NCBI RefSeq assembly: GCF_001279725.1
Contig: NZ_LGDE01000148.1
Location: 1 to 64,000 of the forward strand
DNA length: 64,000 nt
Direction of reading: 5' to 3'
Origin: Streptomyces sp. WM4235
GTDB taxonomy: Bacteria > Actinomycetota > Actinomycetes > Streptomycetales > Streptomycetaceae
Shown here: piece after piece, positions 36,152 through 44,745 of the stretch
How positions within the stretch are numbered: position 1 is the first letter of the stretch
Layout of the letters: the number at the start of each line of letters is the position of its first letter
Position numbers and translations under genes: made by a program
Notes under the pieces: model-generated
What the model saw: the letters and a program-made list of their open reading frames with translations, nothing else
Told to the model about the DNA's origin: nothing
The model's database searches: none

Positions 36152-37092
36152 CGGCGTTCGCCTTCCGGGCCGACGCCGTCGCCGCCGTCGGCGAGCACGC
36201 CCAGCAGGTCCTCGGCGAGTTCGGGCTTGAGCAGGCCGTGCGCGAGGGCCCGGTCGGCGGTGGTGCGGGCCATCGCCAGATAGCCGGCGACGGCGCCGGG
36301 GGCGTGCCTGCGCAGTTCGAGGACGTGGGCGGCGACGGTGCCGGCGTCGCCGCGGGCGACGGGGCCGGTGAGGGCCGCGTCGCCGGAGCGCAGGGCGTTG
36401 TCCAGGGCGGCGCCGAGGAGCGGGCCGAGCATCCGGTCCGGGTGTTCGACGCCGGCCGTGCGCAGCAGTTCCATCGACTGGGCGACCAGGGTGACCAGGT
36501 GGTTCGCGCCGAGGGCGAGGGCCGCGTGGTAGAGCGGACGGCTCTCCTCCGCGATCCACTCGGGTTCGCCGCCCATCTCGATGACCAGGGCCTCGGCGGC
36601 GAGCCGCAGCTCGTCGGGGGCGGTGACGCCGAAGGAGCAGCCGGCGAGGCGCTGCACGTCGACCTCGGTACCGGTGAACGTCATCACGGGGTGCAGGGCC
36701 AGCGGCAGGGCGCCGGCGCGGCGGGCGGGGTCCAGCACGGCGGTTCCGTACCGCCCGGAGGTGTGGACGAGGAGCCGGCCGGGGCGGATCGCGCCGGTCT
36801 CGACGAGGCCCTCGACCAGGGAGGGCAGTGCGTCGTCGGGGACGGTGAGCAGGACCAGCTCGGCCCGCTCCAGCACCTCGGCGGGCGGTACGACGGGCAC
36901 GTCGGGCAGCAGTCGGGCGGCTCGCCGGCGGGAGGCCTCGGACACGCCGGAGACGGCGACGGGGCGGTGTCCGGCCTGCTGGAGGGCGCGGGCCAGCGCG
37001 GGGCCGACCCGGCCGGCGCCGACGACGCCGACGGTGAGCCGTGCGGGGCGGTCCGACGGATCCCTGGGCTCCGTCTGAAGGGGTGCGTTCAC
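36148..37092 (-). CDS. Rossmann-fold DUF2520 dehydrogenase, candidate ketopantoate reductase
   Basis: A 314-residue protein heading the panC-nadB-nadC-coaX operon. Residues 17-32 hold the NAD(P)-binding motif [16 protein letters not shown]. The C-terminal half (about 145-290) is the all-helical DUF2520 domain ([35 protein letters not shown]). Rossmann plus DUF2520 is also, as I recall, the architecture of PanG, a third class of ketopantoate reductase. Translational coupling to panC by a 4-bp overlap supports a pantoate-forming role, but this is inference. Start is a GTG at 37092 with AAGG about 10 nt upstream. It diverges from the threonine-aldolase gene by 97 bp. Confidence 0.85.
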   Translation of the reverse strand: MNAPLQTEPRDPSDRPARLTVGVVGAGRVGPALARALQQAGHRPVAVSGVSEASRRRAARLLPDVPVVPPAEVLERAELVLLTVPDDALPSLVEGLVETGAIRPGRLLVHTSGRYGTAVLDPARRAGALPLALHPVMTFTGTEVDVQRLAGCSFGVTAPDELRLAAEALVIEMGGEPEWIAEESRPLYHAALALGANHLVTLVAQSMELLRTAGVEHPDRMLGPLLGAALDNALRSGDAALTGPVARGDAGTVAAHVLELRRHAPGAVAGYLAMARTTADRALAHGLLKPELAEDLLGVLADGGDGVGPEGERR

Positions 37093-37189
37093 GCGGGGAA
37101 AGCCTTCCGTTCCAGTCCGCGGGGGGTACCGGACGATACGCCGCCATGCTAGCCCCTGGGCGTGTCGGCCGGTCGGCGATGATCGGGGC

Positions 37190-38314
37190 ATGACTGCTGA
37201 TGAAGACCGTACGAAGCGGCTGGTCGCGGCGTGGCGCGGAGCGGGGCGGACCCTCTCGCGGAGCCTGCTGGAACCGACGGTGGGCGAGCTGCTCGCGGCC
37301 CTGCCGCAGGCGGCGGCCGGCGACCCGGACGAGCCCGCCGACGTGTACGGGGACGGGGTGGTGGCCAGGCTGGAGCAGCGGGTCGCCGACCTGCTGGGGA
37401 CGGCGGACGCGGCGTTCTTCCCGTCGGGGACGATGGCGCAGCAGATCGCGCTGCGGTGCTGGGCGGGACGTACCGGCAACCCGGTGGTGGCGCTGCACCC
37501 GATGGGGCATCCGGAGCTGTGGGAGGGCGGGGCGCTGTCGGTGGTCTCGGGCCTGCGGACGGTGTACCCGACGCGGGACCCGCGGCAGCCGACGCCGCAG
37601 GAGGTCGCGGAGGTCGCGGAGCCCTTCGGCACGCTGATGCTGGAGTTGCCGCTGCGGGACGCGGGGTTCCTGCTGCCTTCGTGGGAGGAGCTGACGGCGC
37701 TGGTGGACGCGGCCCGGGCGCGGGACGCGGTGGTGCACTTCGACGGGGCGCGGCTGTGGGAGTCCACGACGCACTTCGGGCGGCCGTTGTCGGAGATCGC
37801 GGGGCTCGCGGACTCCGTGTACGTGTCGTTCTACAAGTCGCTGGGCGGGCTGAGCGGCGCCGCGCTGGCGGGTTCCGCGGAGCTGGTCGCGGAGGCGCGC
37901 GTGTGGCGCCACCGGTACGGGGGCCAGATCTTCCGGCAGTTCCCGCAGGCGCTGTCCGCACTGGCGGGGCTGGAACGGGAGCTGCCGCGGCTGCCCTCGT
38001 ACGTGGAGCGGGCGCGGATGGTCGCCGGGGCCCTGCGGGAGGGCTTCACGGAGGCCGGGGTGCCGTGGTTCCGGGTCCATCCGGAGGAGCCGCACACGCA
38101 CCAGTTCCAGGTGTGGCTGCCGTACGAGGCGGAGCGGCTGACGGAGGCGGGCCTGCGGCAGGCGGAGGAGACGGGGACGGTGCTGTTCCGCCGCTGGTCG
38201 GCGGAGGGGCCGCCGGGGTTGTCGATGACGGAACTGGAGGTCACGGAGCCGGGTCTGGAGTGGACCGGGGCCGATGTCGGGGCGGCGGTGGCGGACTTCG
38301 TGGCCCGCTTGTAG
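37190..38314 (+). CDS. Threonine aldolase / beta-eliminating lyase family PLP enzyme
   Basis: A 374-residue fold-type I PLP enzyme. [11 protein letters not shown] (about 78-88) binds the cofactor phosphate, Asp185 in [10 protein letters not shown] holds the pyridine nitrogen, and Lys216 in [12 protein letters not shown] is the Schiff-base lysine. The closest family is L-threonine aldolase (threonine to glycine and acetaldehyde), but related beta-eliminating lyases share these motifs, so the substrate is not certain. The gene stands alone, divergent from the pantothenate/NAD operon and ending at an 18-bp-stem terminator. Confidence 0.87.
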   Translation: MTADEDRTKRLVAAWRGAGRTLSRSLLEPTVGELLAALPQAAAGDPDEPADVYGDGVVARLEQRVADLLGTADAAFFPSGTMAQQIALRCWAGRTGNPVVALHPMGHPELWEGGALSVVSGLRTVYPTRDPRQPTPQEVAEVAEPFGTLMLELPLRDAGFLLPSWEELTALVDAARARDAVVHFDGARLWESTTHFGRPLSEIAGLADSVYVSFYKSLGGLSGAALAGSAELVAEARVWRHRYGGQIFRQFPQALSALAGLERELPRLPSYVERARMVAGALREGFTEAGVPWFRVHPEEPHTHQFQVWLPYEAERLTEAGLRQAEETGTVLFRRWSAEGPPGLSMTELEVTEPGLEWTGADVGAAVADFVARL

Positions 38315-38350
38315 CGGGCGGAGCGGGACGGTGCGGGCGGGACGGTGGCC

Positions 38351-38398
38351 GGCCGGCCGGGCGGGCCCCTCCGGCCCCTTGGGCCCGCCCGGCCGGCC
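38351..38398. terminator. Strong bidirectional terminator
   Basis: A perfect 18-bp G/C stem (arms 38351-38368 and 38381-38398) with a 12-nt loop, between the convergent aldolase and small hypothetical genes. Confidence 0.85.
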
Positions 38399-38402
38399 CC
38401 GG

Positions 38403-38612
38403 TCAGCAGGATCGGGGCCGGGAGAAGAGCCGGCGCACGGCCCAGGTCAGCCGGTGGTGGGCGGGGCGGCCGGCGAGGACCGCGCGGAAGCGGGCCCGGT
38501 CGCGGGCCTCGCGGAGGACGGCCACGTCGTCGCGGCCGGGCGGCGGCGGCATCGGCGTCCCGTGCTGGGACGCCCGGTAGGTGTCGAGGAGGTACTGCTC
38601 GATCGCGCTCAT
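38403..38612 (-). CDS. Small conserved hypothetical protein
   Basis: A 69-residue protein from the ATG at 38612 ([18 protein letters not shown]). A second in-frame start lies 15 bp upstream. The N-terminus is a short amphipathic helix, a Pro run (PMPPPPGR) follows, and the C-terminal half is highly basic ([26 protein letters not shown]). No known domain was recognised. It diverges from the ArsR/DUF5937 regulator and shares with it a perfect palindrome, so it may be that regulator's target. Confidence 0.6.
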   Translation of the reverse strand: MSAIEQYLLDTYRASQHGTPMPPPPGRDDVAVLREARDRARFRAVLAGRPAHHRLTWAVRRLFSRPRSC

Positions 38613-38649
38613 GGGGTCCACCCTCACCCCCTCGGCCGCACCCGTCCGC

Positions 38650-38674
38650 TCGATTGACGGTCCTCGTCAATCGA
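38650..38674. promoter_or_regulatory. Perfect palindrome between divergent genes (candidate ArsR operator)
   Basis: Arms TCGATTGACG (38650-38659) and CGTCAATCGA (38665-38674) with a 5-nt spacer lie in the 166-bp gap between the small hypothetical gene and the ArsR/DUF5937 gene. ATTGA/TCAAT dyads are typical of ArsR-family operators, and each arm contains a -35-like TTGACG. Confidence 0.7.
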
Positions 38675-38778
38675 ACCGGATTCCTGCTGGTGAGCGGCCT
38701 GACGGTCGGCTCCCCGGTCACCGGCCCGGGCACCCCCCGGCGAACGCCTGCCCGACCCGCGCCGGACAGAATGGGGCG

Positions 38779-39903
38779 ATGAGCGTCACCATCGACATCG
38801 CCGGGCTCCCCGCGGAGCGGATCGCGTTCGCGCCCTCCCCGCTCGCCGAACTCTGCATGGCCCTGCACGCGCTCTCCCAGCCCGCCCACCACCCCGGGCT
38901 CCAGTCGTGGGCGAACGCCACGCGGGCCGGGCTCGACCCCTCCCTCGCCGATCGGCTGCTGGAGGCCGACTTCATGTGGCGGAGTTCGTTCTCGGACGTC
39001 TTCATGCCCTTCGCCGGGGTGCCCGGTGGCTCGGGCCTGCCCGCCGGGACACTGGCCGAGGAACTCGACGTACTCGACCGGCTGGACGACGAGCGGTTCG
39101 TGATCGCCGCCCTGGAGCACTGCTGGCTGGCCCTCTACAACGAGGGCGGTGTGGCCTCCCCGCTCCACGACGCGGCCTCGCGCGCCAAGGCGTTGGACAC
39201 GGCCGCCGCGCGCGGGCCCCGCCAGTTGCAGTTCTCGCTGCGCCTGTTGGACGACACCGCCGCCGTGCGGGTGTGGATGCGCCGGTTGTTGGAGGACTGC
39301 CACGAGGCCTTCTTCGGCGAGGTCTGGCGGCGAATCGGCCCGCGGCAGGCCGCGGACGCGCGGCACAAGGCGGAGGTGCTGCGCCACAAGGGGTTGCCGG
39401 CCGCGCTGCGGGAGGTGTCGTCGGCGTTGAGCGTGGACCGGGCCGGGACCACGATCACCGCCGACAAGATGGTCAACGGTTCGGCGACCGCGACCGATCC
39501 CCGGGTGGGGCAGGGGCTGGTCTTCATACCGACCCACTTCGGCTGGCCGCACCTGCTGGTCCTGCACGCCCCGGGGTGGCGTCCGGTGGTCCACTATCCG
39601 CTCGGCTCGCCCGAGTTGGCCTCCGCGCCCGGTTCGGTGGAGCTGCTCCGACGGCGCATGGAGGCACTGGCGCACCCGATGCGGATGATGCTGTGCCGAA
39701 GTCTGGCCCGCGGGCCGTACACGACCAGCGAACTGGCCACGGTCTACGGCATATCCGCCCCCGAGGTGTCCCGCCATCTGTCGGTGCTCAAGAAGGCCGG
39801 GCTGCTGCACACGCACCGTCAGGGTCGTTACGCCCAGCACCAGTTGGACGTGGCCGCGGTGGCACGCCTCGGATCGGACTTCATGGAAGGCATCCTCCGG
39901 TAG
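38779..39903 (+). CDS. ArsR-type regulator with N-terminal DUF5937 domain
   Basis: A 374-residue protein. The first 270 residues form a DUF5937-like domain (AFAPSPLAELCMALHAL at the start, FIPTHFGWPHLLV near 245). The C-terminal part (about 285-370) is an ArsR winged helix: RMEALAHPMRMMLCRSL, TTSELATVYGISAPEVSRHLSVLKKAGLLH, then the wing HRQGRYAQH. No metal-binding Cys pair is visible in the recognition helix, so metal sensing is unlikely; the N-terminal domain probably binds another effector. A perfect palindrome lies about 105-130 bp upstream. Related Streptomyces genes flank various exporters or hydrolases; here a secreted M28 peptidase follows. Confidence 0.85.
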   Translation: MSVTIDIAGLPAERIAFAPSPLAELCMALHALSQPAHHPGLQSWANATRAGLDPSLADRLLEADFMWRSSFSDVFMPFAGVPGGSGLPAGTLAEELDVLDRLDDERFVIAALEHCWLALYNEGGVASPLHDAASRAKALDTAAARGPRQLQFSLRLLDDTAAVRVWMRRLLEDCHEAFFGEVWRRIGPRQAADARHKAEVLRHKGLPAALREVSSALSVDRAGTTITADKMVNGSATATDPRVGQGLVFIPTHFGWPHLLVLHAPGWRPVVHYPLGSPELASAPGSVELLRRRMEALAHPMRMMLCRSLARGPYTTSELATVYGISAPEVSRHLSVLKKAGLLHTHRQGRYAQHQLDVAAVARLGSDFMEGILR

Positions 39904-40089
39904 GTCGAAACCGGCGGACAGTGGCCGATTAACACCGGCGCAGTTTCACCGATATACGGAATTCATAAACCGGAATCAGTGAAAACTCTGGCCAGAGTGG
40001 CCCGTTGCTGTTTAACGTGCGACCACCACTCCCCCTCGCGCACCGTGCGACACCACACGTATGCCTGCACCTGTCGTGAAAGGACCTTC

Positions 40090-41640
40090 ATGCCCTCACG
40101 CCGTATAGCCGCAGCCACCGCCGCCCTGGCCGCCGTGGCTCTCGTCTCCCCACTGCTCCTCGCCGGTCCCGCCGGTGCCACCGGCCCCCAGAGCGACGCC
40201 GCCAAGGGCGACGCGTTGGCCAAGAAGCTGGTCAAGGAGGCGACCGGCAAGGGCGCCAACAACCACCTGAAGGTCTTCCAGTCGCTCGCCGACTACAACA
40301 AGGGCACCCGGGTGGCCGGTTCCAAGGGCCACGTGCAATCCGCCCAGTACGTCGAAGCCGTGCTGCGCGCGGCGGGATACAAGGTCACGAAGAACGAGTT
40401 CGACTTCGTGTATGTCGAGACCATCTCGGAAAAGCTCACCGTGAACGGCGACGCCGAACGCGAAGTCCCGATCAACCTGATGACGTACACCGCTAGCGGC
40501 CCCGAGGAGGGCATCACGGCGCAGCTCGCCGTCGCCCCCGTCGACGCCGACGGCACGAACGGCTGCGAGCCCGCCGACTTCGCCTCCGGCACCTTCACCG
40601 GCAAGATCGCCCTGGTGAAGCGCGGCGGCTGCACCTTCGCGGTGAAGCAGGCGAACGCGGCGGCGGCCGGCGCGGTCGGCGCGGTCATCTACAACAACAC
40701 CGAGGGCGCGCTGAACGGCACCCTGGGCGCCGCGGACGCGGGCAAGGTCCCGACGGGCGGCGTCACCCAGGCGGAGGGCGAGAAGCTCGCCGCCGAGGCG
40801 GCCGCAGGTCCGGTCTCGATCACCCTGGACATCCGCGAGTTGCGCGAGAACCGCAAGACCTACAACGTCGTGGCCGAGACGCGGGGCGGCGACGAGAACA
40901 AGACCGTCTTCCTGGGCGCGCACCTGGACTCGGTCTCGGAGGGGCCCGGCATCAACGACAACGGGTCCGGCTCGGCCGGCATCCTCCAGGTCGCGCAGCG
41001 CCTCGCGAGCAGCCAGACGAAGATCAAGAACAAGGTCAAGTTCGCCTGGTGGTCGGCGGAGGAGTTCGGCCTGCTCGGCTCCGAGGCGTACGTCGCCGGT
41101 CTGACGGACGCGCAGAAGAAGCAGATCAAGCTCTACCTGAACTTCGACATGATCGCCTCGCCGAACGCCGCCTACTTCGTCTACGACGGCGACGACTCGG
41201 ACAAGGTCGGCTCGGGCCCCGGTCCCGAGGGCTCCGCGCAGTTGGAGAAGGGCATCACCGACTTCCTCGACGCGCAGCGGATCCCGCACGAGGGCTCGGA
41301 CTTCACCGGCCGCTCGGACTACGGCCCGTTCATCGAGGCCGGCATCCCGTCCGGCGGTACGGACACGGGCGCCGAGGGCATCAAGACCGCCGAGCAGGCC
41401 GCGAAGTTCGGCGGCCAGGCCGGGGTCGCCTACGACGTGAACTACCACGGCAAGGGCGACGACATCAACAACATCGACCAGAAGGCGCTCGACATCAACG
41501 TCGACGTCATCGCGAACGCGGTCGGCCACTACGCCTACGACCTGGCCCCGCTGTCGCAGCCGGTCGCCCCGAAGCCGAGCACGGGCTCGGGCAACGGCGG
41601 GGGCCTGCGCCCCGGGCACGACCACCACACCGAGCGGTAG
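40090..41640 (+). CDS. Secreted M28-family aminopeptidase with PA domain
   Basis: A 516-residue exported zinc aminopeptidase. Signal peptide 1-31 (cleavage near PAGA-TG). A PA (protease-associated) domain sits at about 140-245 as an insert. The M28 catalytic part has two-zinc ligands H278 and D290 (HLD...NDNGSG), E325 with catalytic E324 (WSAEEFGLLGS), D353 (NFDMIA) and H453 (YHGKGDD). The pattern matches Streptomyces aminopeptidase relatives that release N-terminal hydrophobic residues. The last 20 residues are a Gly-rich, His-containing tail. The ATG follows AAAGGA by 5 nt. The 186-bp upstream gap is A/T-richer than average and contains direct repeats of CGTGCGAC. Confidence 0.93.
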   Translation: MPSRRIAAATAALAAVALVSPLLLAGPAGATGPQSDAAKGDALAKKLVKEATGKGANNHLKVFQSLADYNKGTRVAGSKGHVQSAQYVEAVLRAAGYKVTKNEFDFVYVETISEKLTVNGDAEREVPINLMTYTASGPEEGITAQLAVAPVDADGTNGCEPADFASGTFTGKIALVKRGGCTFAVKQANAAAAGAVGAVIYNNTEGALNGTLGAADAGKVPTGGVTQAEGEKLAAEAAAGPVSITLDIRELRENRKTYNVVAETRGGDENKTVFLGAHLDSVSEGPGINDNGSGSAGILQVAQRLASSQTKIKNKVKFAWWSAEEFGLLGSEAYVAGLTDAQKKQIKLYLNFDMIASPNAAYFVYDGDDSDKVGSGPGPEGSAQLEKGITDFLDAQRIPHEGSDFTGRSDYGPFIEAGIPSGGTDTGAEGIKTAEQAAKFGGQAGVAYDVNYHGKGDDINNIDQKALDINVDVIANAVGHYAYDLAPLSQPVAPKPSTGSGNGGGLRPGHDHHTER

Positions 41641-41660
41641 CGAGCGGACGAAGTGAGAGA

Positions 41661-41693
41661 GGGGTCGGGATCCCGTCAGGGCGTCCCGGCCCC
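41661..41693. terminator. Terminator between M28 peptidase and methyltransferase genes
   Basis: Arms GGGGTCGGGA (41661-41670) and TCCCGGCCCC (41684-41693) pair over 10 bp with one G-T. It lies between convergent genes and runs into the end of the methyltransferase gene. Confidence 0.6.
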
Positions 41694-42713
41694 TTCGCCG
41701 TGCCCCGCCGCTTCGCCGTGCCCCGCCGCTTCATCGCCGTACCCCGCCGGCCAGGGGGCGATGCCGACCGGCTGGACCAGCCAGCCGAAGTCGCCCAGGC
41801 CTCCGCGCGCGGTGAGTTCCGCCGCCTCGCCCGCCGCCGACAGGGCGCCGACGTACGCCACCGGGTCCGCCCGGGCCAGGGCCAGGGGCGGCCGGCCGCC
41901 CGAGACCCCGAGGAGCGCCAGGGCCCGGCGCTGTGTGAGCAGGGTCGCGCCCGGTCCCGCGCAGGCGTCCAGCGCCACGTGGGCGGTGACGTCGCAGCCG
42001 CCGTCCGGGATCGCGGGGACCTCCCGGCCCGCGCGGAAGCCGGTGAGGGTGCCGAACGGGGGCCGGGCCTCCCGGGTGTGGGCGTAGTCCACCGCCACCG
42101 CCAGGCCCCGTTCCAGGGTCGCGGTCGCCTGCGCCCAGGCCTCGTCGCGGGAGCGGCCGATCTCGGTCCGGCCCGGGGCCGGCCACCATCGCTCCAGCCA
42201 GGCCCGGTCCGCCTCCTCCAGGGGCCCGCCGGGGCTCTCCGTGCCGTCGGGCGCGACCGTGACGTAGCGCCCGTCCTCTGCGATCTCCAGCGGCACGTTG
42301 TCCAGCCACTCGTTGGCGAACAACAGCCCCGTCGTCCGTTCGGGCGGTACGGGGACCCAGTGGATCCGGGGGTCGAGCCCCTCGGGCCGGGCCGCGCGCT
42401 CGACCGCGTACGGACGCACCCGTGCGGCCGTCCGCGCGGGCAGGGCGGCCAGCACCCCGACGAGCAGTTCGCCGCGCCCGGCCCCCACGTCGACCAGGTC
42501 CAGCCCCCGGGGGCGCCCGAGGGCCTCGTCCACCGTGAGGAGGAGCCGGGCGACGGCGCCCGCGTACAGCCGCGAGGCGTGCACGGAGGTCCGGAAGTGC
42601 CCCGCGGGGCCGGCGCCGCCGGGACGTGTGTAGAAACCGTCGGGACCGTACAGCGCGGCCTCCATCGCGGACCGCCAACGAATCGGAACCGCGCGTTCGC
42701 CCTGAGTGCTCAT
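41676..42713 (-). CDS. MidA-type (NDUFAF7-like) SAM-dependent methyltransferase
   Basis: A 345-residue class I methyltransferase. [18 protein letters not shown] (about 72-89) is the SAM-binding motif [12 protein letters not shown] near 134, AVDYAHT near 210 and LTGFRAG follow the order of the MidA/PF02636 family, whose mitochondrial member methylates an arginine of complex I subunit NDUFS2 (the NuoD homologue). A nuoD paralogue lies about 4 kb away, which is suggestive only. The C-terminal 16 residues are a repeat (EAAGHG units) encoded by an 18-bp tandem repeat at 41693-41728. Confidence 0.85.
   Translation of the reverse strand: MSTQGERAVPIRWRSAMEAALYGPDGFYTRPGGAGPAGHFRTSVHASRLYAGAVARLLLTVDEALGRPRGLDLVDVGAGRGELLVGVLAALPARTAARVRPYAVERAARPEGLDPRIHWVPVPPERTTGLLFANEWLDNVPLEIAEDGRYVTVAPDGTESPGGPLEEADRAWLERWWPAPGRTEIGRSRDEAWAQATATLERGLAVAVDYAHTREARPPFGTLTGFRAGREVPAIPDGGCDVTAHVALDACAGPGATLLTQRRALALLGVSGGRPPLALARADPVAYVGALSAAGEAAELTARGGLGDFGWLVQPVGIAPWPAGYGDEAAGHGEAAGHGEGAGTP
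41693..41749. repeat. 18-bp tandem repeat at the 3' end of the methyltransferase gene
   Basis: CTTCGCCGTGCCCCGCCG occurs exactly at 41693-41710 and 41711-41728, with a third diverged 21-bp copy at 41729-41749. The units are in frame and encode GHGEAA-type repeats. Confidence 0.85.
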
Positions 42714-42820
42714 CGACCCAAGGCTAAGCTCACCCTCCACCTTCGGGAGTACTTCATCCCTCAACGGATCGCCCCTCTGGTTGACTCCAGCACCTATCCG
42801 CTTTGCCTACTCTGGGTTAC

Positions 42821-44023
42821 GTGCAGCGCCTCTACGACTTCCTCCGCAGACACCCGACGGGTGTCGACAGCTTCTGGGCTGCCCTGCTCTTCGGGGTCTC
42901 TCTGCTGGAAGTCACGAACAGCGGTCTGAGCAGCACCGCGACCCGTCTGATCGCCGTCCCCTCGGTGCTGGCGATGAGCGCGGTGGTGGCCATGCGCCGC
43001 AAGTGGACCGTGCCCATGTTCTGGCTGGCCGTCGGCACCGGCGTCTACCAGCTGGTGACCCGCACCGATCCACACCTCGGCGACTTCGGGATGCTGATCA
43101 TCCTCTACACGGTCGCGGCCTCCGCGGACGTCTCGCGCCGGCTGTCCCGGGTGGCGTTCGGCATCGGGCTGACCGCGTCCCCCCTGTACTTCCTGCGCTT
43201 CCACGTGGACCGGGGCGCGACCGGCGACAACGTCATCGGCGCCCTCTTCGCCGTCGTGCCCTTCGCCCTCGCCTGGGTCCTCGGCGACTCCGTGCGCACC
43301 CGCCGGGCCTACTACGCCCAGCTCGTCGAACGCAACCAGCGCCTGGAGAAGGAACGCGAGGCCCAGGCCAAGGCGGCCGTCACCACCGAACGCGCCCGGA
43401 TCGCCCGCGAGCTGCACGACGTCGTCGCGCACAACGTGTCGGTGATGGTGGTGCAGGCCGACGGCGCCGCGTACGTCATGGACGTGGCACCGGAACAGGC
43501 CAAGGAGGCCCTCCAGACCATCTCCGGCACCGGCCGGCAGGCCCTGGCCGAGATGCGGCGACTGCTGGGCGTGCTGCGCACCGGCGAACCGCAGGAGTCC
43601 GAGGACTACGTGCCGCAGCCGGACGTGGAACAGATCGAGGTCCTCGTCGAGCAGGTCCGGGCCGCCGGCCTCACGGTGGACTTCCAGGTCGAGGGCACCC
43701 CCCGCCGGCTGCCGAGCGGGGTCGAACTGACCGCGTACCGGATCGTGCAGGAGGCGCTGACCAACACGCGCAAGCACGGGGGCCCCGAGGCGAGCGCCAG
43801 CGTCCGGCTGGTCTACTTCGACGACGGGCTGGGCCTGCTCGTGGAGGACGACGGCCGGGGCGCGGCCCACGAACTGTACGAGGACGGCGGCGCCGACGGC
43901 GCCGGACACGGGCTGATCGGCATGCGGGAACGCATCGGTATGGTCGGAGGCACCCTGGACGCGGGCCCGCGTCCAGGCGGCGGCTTCCGGATCAGCGCAC
44001 TGCTCCCGCTCAAGAAGAGATGA
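42821..44023 (+). CDS. NarL-type sensor histidine kinase
   Basis: A 400-residue sensor of the HisKA_3 class. About five membrane helices occupy residues 17-153 with almost no external loop. A short coiled segment (LVERNQRLEKEREAQAKA) is followed by the dimerisation H-box ERARIARELHDVVAHN with phospho-acceptor His199, and the ATPase domain has ALTNTRKHG, VEDDGRG and GHGLIGMRERI. The GTG start has no ribosome site, while TACTCT lies 7 nt upstream, so the message may be leaderless. An in-frame TTG 18 bp upstream is an alternative. Followed after 17 bp by its response regulator. Confidence 0.92.
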   Translation: MQRLYDFLRRHPTGVDSFWAALLFGVSLLEVTNSGLSSTATRLIAVPSVLAMSAVVAMRRKWTVPMFWLAVGTGVYQLVTRTDPHLGDFGMLIILYTVAASADVSRRLSRVAFGIGLTASPLYFLRFHVDRGATGDNVIGALFAVVPFALAWVLGDSVRTRRAYYAQLVERNQRLEKEREAQAKAAVTTERARIARELHDVVAHNVSVMVVQADGAAYVMDVAPEQAKEALQTISGTGRQALAEMRRLLGVLRTGEPQESEDYVPQPDVEQIEVLVEQVRAAGLTVDFQVEGTPRRLPSGVELTAYRIVQEALTNTRKHGGPEASASVRLVYFDDGLGLLVEDDGRGAAHELYEDGGADGAGHGLIGMRERIGMVGGTLDAGPRPGGGFRISALLPLKKR

Positions 44024-44040
44024 CGAGGACGAGGTAACCG

Positions 44041-44709
44041 ATGTCCATCCGAGTGATGCTGGTCGACGATCAGGTGCTGCTGCGCACCGGCTTCCGAATG
44101 GTGCTTGCCGCCCAACCGGACATGGACGTGGTCGCCGAGGCCGGGGACGGCCTGGAGGCGCTGGAGGTGCTGCGGGCCACCAAGGTGGACGTGGTGCTGA
44201 TGGACGTCCGCATGCCGCGGCTCGACGGGGTCGAGGCGACCCGGCGCATCTGCGAACCCGAGGAACACCCCAAGGTCATCATCCTGACCACCTTCGACCT
44301 GGACGAGTACGCGTTCTCCGGGCTGAAGGCCGGCGCGAGCGGCTTCATGCTCAAGGACGTCCCGCCGGCGGAACTCCTGGCCGCGATCCGCTCGGTGCAC
44401 AGCGGCGACGCCGTCGTCGCCCCGTCCACGACCCGACGCCTGCTGGACCGCTTCGCGCCGATGCTGCCGACCACGACGGCGGAGCCGCGGAACAAGGACG
44501 TGGAACGGCTGACCGAGCGCGAGCGGGAGGTCATGCTGCTGGTCGCGCAGGGCCTGTCGAACGGCGAGATCGCGGCGCGGCTGGTCCTCTCGGAGGCCAC
44601 CGTCAAAACGCACGTGGGCCGCATCCTGACCAAGCTGGGCCTGCGCGACCGGGTACAGGTCGTGGTCCTGGCGTACGAGACGGGGCTGGTCCGCGCCGGC
44701 GGTCTCTAG
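44041..44709 (+). CDS. LuxR/NarL-family response regulator
   Basis: A 222-residue regulator. The receiver domain (about 3-118) has D9-D10, phospho-acceptor Asp55 in LMDVRMPR, and Lys in FMLKDVPP. The LuxR-type helix-turn-helix at about 155-215 includes LTEREREVMLLVAQGLSNGE and TVKTHVGRILTKLGLRDR. Together with the kinase 17 bp upstream it forms a two-component pair of the kind abundant in Streptomyces. The regulon is unknown; the neighbouring convergent PH-domain gene pair is not obviously linked. Confidence 0.94.
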   Translation: MSIRVMLVDDQVLLRTGFRMVLAAQPDMDVVAEAGDGLEALEVLRATKVDVVLMDVRMPRLDGVEATRRICEPEEHPKVIILTTFDLDEYAFSGLKAGASGFMLKDVPPAELLAAIRSVHSGDAVVAPSTTRRLLDRFAPMLPTTTAEPRNKDVERLTEREREVMLLVAQGLSNGEIAARLVLSEATVKTHVGRILTKLGLRDRVQVVVLAYETGLVRAGGL

Positions 44710-44745
44710 TGCCGTGGCCGGACCGGGGCCCGGACAGGGGCCCGG

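Noticed and set aside
35156..38101. A long leftward frame of about 980 codons that includes PanC
   Set aside because: Only the part up to the ATG at 36151 is PanC. The rest is antisense to or out of frame with the DUF2520 and threonine-aldolase genes.
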